Shown: positions 43,380 through 43,630 of the stretch, one piece after another
Layout: each line of letters opens with the position of its first letter
Numbering within the stretch: position 1 is the first letter of the stretch
Assembly (NCBI RefSeq): GCF_018617875.1
Contig: NZ_JACSKZ010000008.1
Location: 1-43,630, forward strand
Reading direction: 5' to 3'
Length of the DNA: 43,630 bases
Origin: Exiguobacterium algae
GTDB lineage: Bacteria; Bacillota; Bacilli; Exiguobacteriales; Exiguobacteriaceae
Position numbers and translations under genes: made by a program
Notes under the pieces: model-generated
Told to the model about the DNA's origin: nothing
The model's input: the letters and a program-made list of their open reading frames with translations, nothing else
The model's database searches: none

Positions 43380-43408
43380 TTGCATTTCTTAAATGTGTGA
43401 GGTAAAGT
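43380..43408 (+). promoter_or_regulatory. rrn promoter P1
   Basis: TTGCAT and TAAAGT with 17-base spacing; the upstream member of a tandem pair, as in many Bacilli rrn operons. Confidence 0.65.
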
Positions 43409-43454
43409 AATAAACGTTGCCGCTGATGGCAGCGGGAAGAAAATAAAAAAGTGG

Positions 43455-43483
43455 TTGACAATTGTGTCGATGACTTGTATTAT
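43455..43483 (+). promoter_or_regulatory. rrn promoter P2
   Basis: Consensus TTGACA and TATTAT with 17-base spacing, about 120 bases before the 16S gene. Confidence 0.9.
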
Positions 43484-43513
43484 TTTAAGAGTCGCTAAGA
43501 GCGGCAGACGAAC

Positions 43514-43575
43514 TTTGAAAACTGAACGATGAGGCAAAAATAAGTTTTACAATTTTTGAATGAAGCGCAAGCTTC
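43514..43575 (+). promoter_or_regulatory. rrn leader antitermination region (BoxA-like) and small hairpin
   Basis: TTTGAAAACTGAAC at 43514-43527 is the conserved Bacilli rRNA leader element that resembles BoxA, where Nus factors load. GAAGC-GCAA-GCTTC at 43562-43575 forms a 5-bp hairpin with a GNRA loop. The remainder of the 333-base stretch after lysS holds the terminator, the repeats and the two promoters listed separately. Confidence 0.6.
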
Positions 43576-43601
43576 GTCAATTTAAGAGCTATATCAAATT
43601 C

Positions 43602-43630
43602 TTTGGAGAGTTTGATCCTGGCTCAGGACG
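43602..43630 (+). rRNA. rrs: 16S ribosomal RNA, first bases only
   Basis: GGAGAGTTTGATCCTGGCTC is the universal 5' end of bacterial 16S rRNA; the window stops about 29 bases into the gene. The exact mature start is uncertain by a few bases. Confidence 0.95.

Overview
The window is a housekeeping segment of a low-to-moderate GC Firmicutes (Bacillales) chromosome, lying between two ribosomal RNA operons. It opens with the 3' end of a 5S rRNA gene and ends in the first bases of a 16S rRNA gene. Gene order closely follows the origin-proximal yaaO-to-lysS segment of Bacillus subtilis. The near-complete absence of the sporulation genes usually interleaved there, together with the protein sequences, suggests a non-sporulating genus such as Exiguobacterium. 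That genus call is inference; the order-level call is firm. No insertion sequence, prophage or CRISPR array was seen.

Layout: (1) 1-6644, after the 5S terminator: a PLP decarboxylase (yaaO), then tmk, darA, holB, ricT, yabA, trmN6, a GIY-YIG gene and rsmI, mostly overlapping or a few bases apart. (2) 6661-7282, convergent abrB and a 328-base divergent abrB/metG spacer with five exact Spo0A-box heptamers (TGTCGAA). (3) 7283-12777, metG, tatD, yabE (DUF348/G5/3D cell-wall protein), rnmV, ksgA. (4) 12859-18549, single genes or short units with clear sigma-A promoters and terminators: veg, ispE, purR, spoVG, glmU, prs, pth. (5) 18595-26340, mfd, a Wzx/MurJ-like flippase, yabN, rqcP, divIC and an S1-domain protein with an Arg/Gly-rich insert. 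(6) 26546-29295, a YhgE/Pip-type membrane protein with a very long degenerate repeat, then tRNA-Met and tRNA-Glu. (7) 29318-36107, tilS, hpt, ftsH, coaX, hslO, cysK. (8) 36203-41629, a folate operon (pabB-pabA-pabC-folP-folB-folK) ending in dusB. (9) 41778-43268, lysS behind a terminator-like hairpin, followed by tandem rRNA promoters.

How the genes fit together: much of the region serves translation (metG, lysS, two tRNAs, tilS, trmN6, rsmI, ksgA, rnmV, dusB, pth, rqcP), nucleotide supply (tmk, prs, purR, hpt, yabN), DNA replication and repair (holB, yabA, mfd, tatD), the envelope (glmU, yabE, flippase, divIC) and cofactors (coaX, pab/fol genes).

The most notable signal is regulatory. The abrB promoter region carries the Spo0A-box layout known from B. 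subtilis, although at least nine sporulation genes expected between these neighbours are missing. Other points worth checking are the lysS leader, the RGG-like insert in the S1 protein, the YhgE-like gene in the place of the spoIIE cluster, and a tRNA-Glu gene without an encoded CCA. No clearly new multi-gene system was found; most of the window is ordinary core genome.
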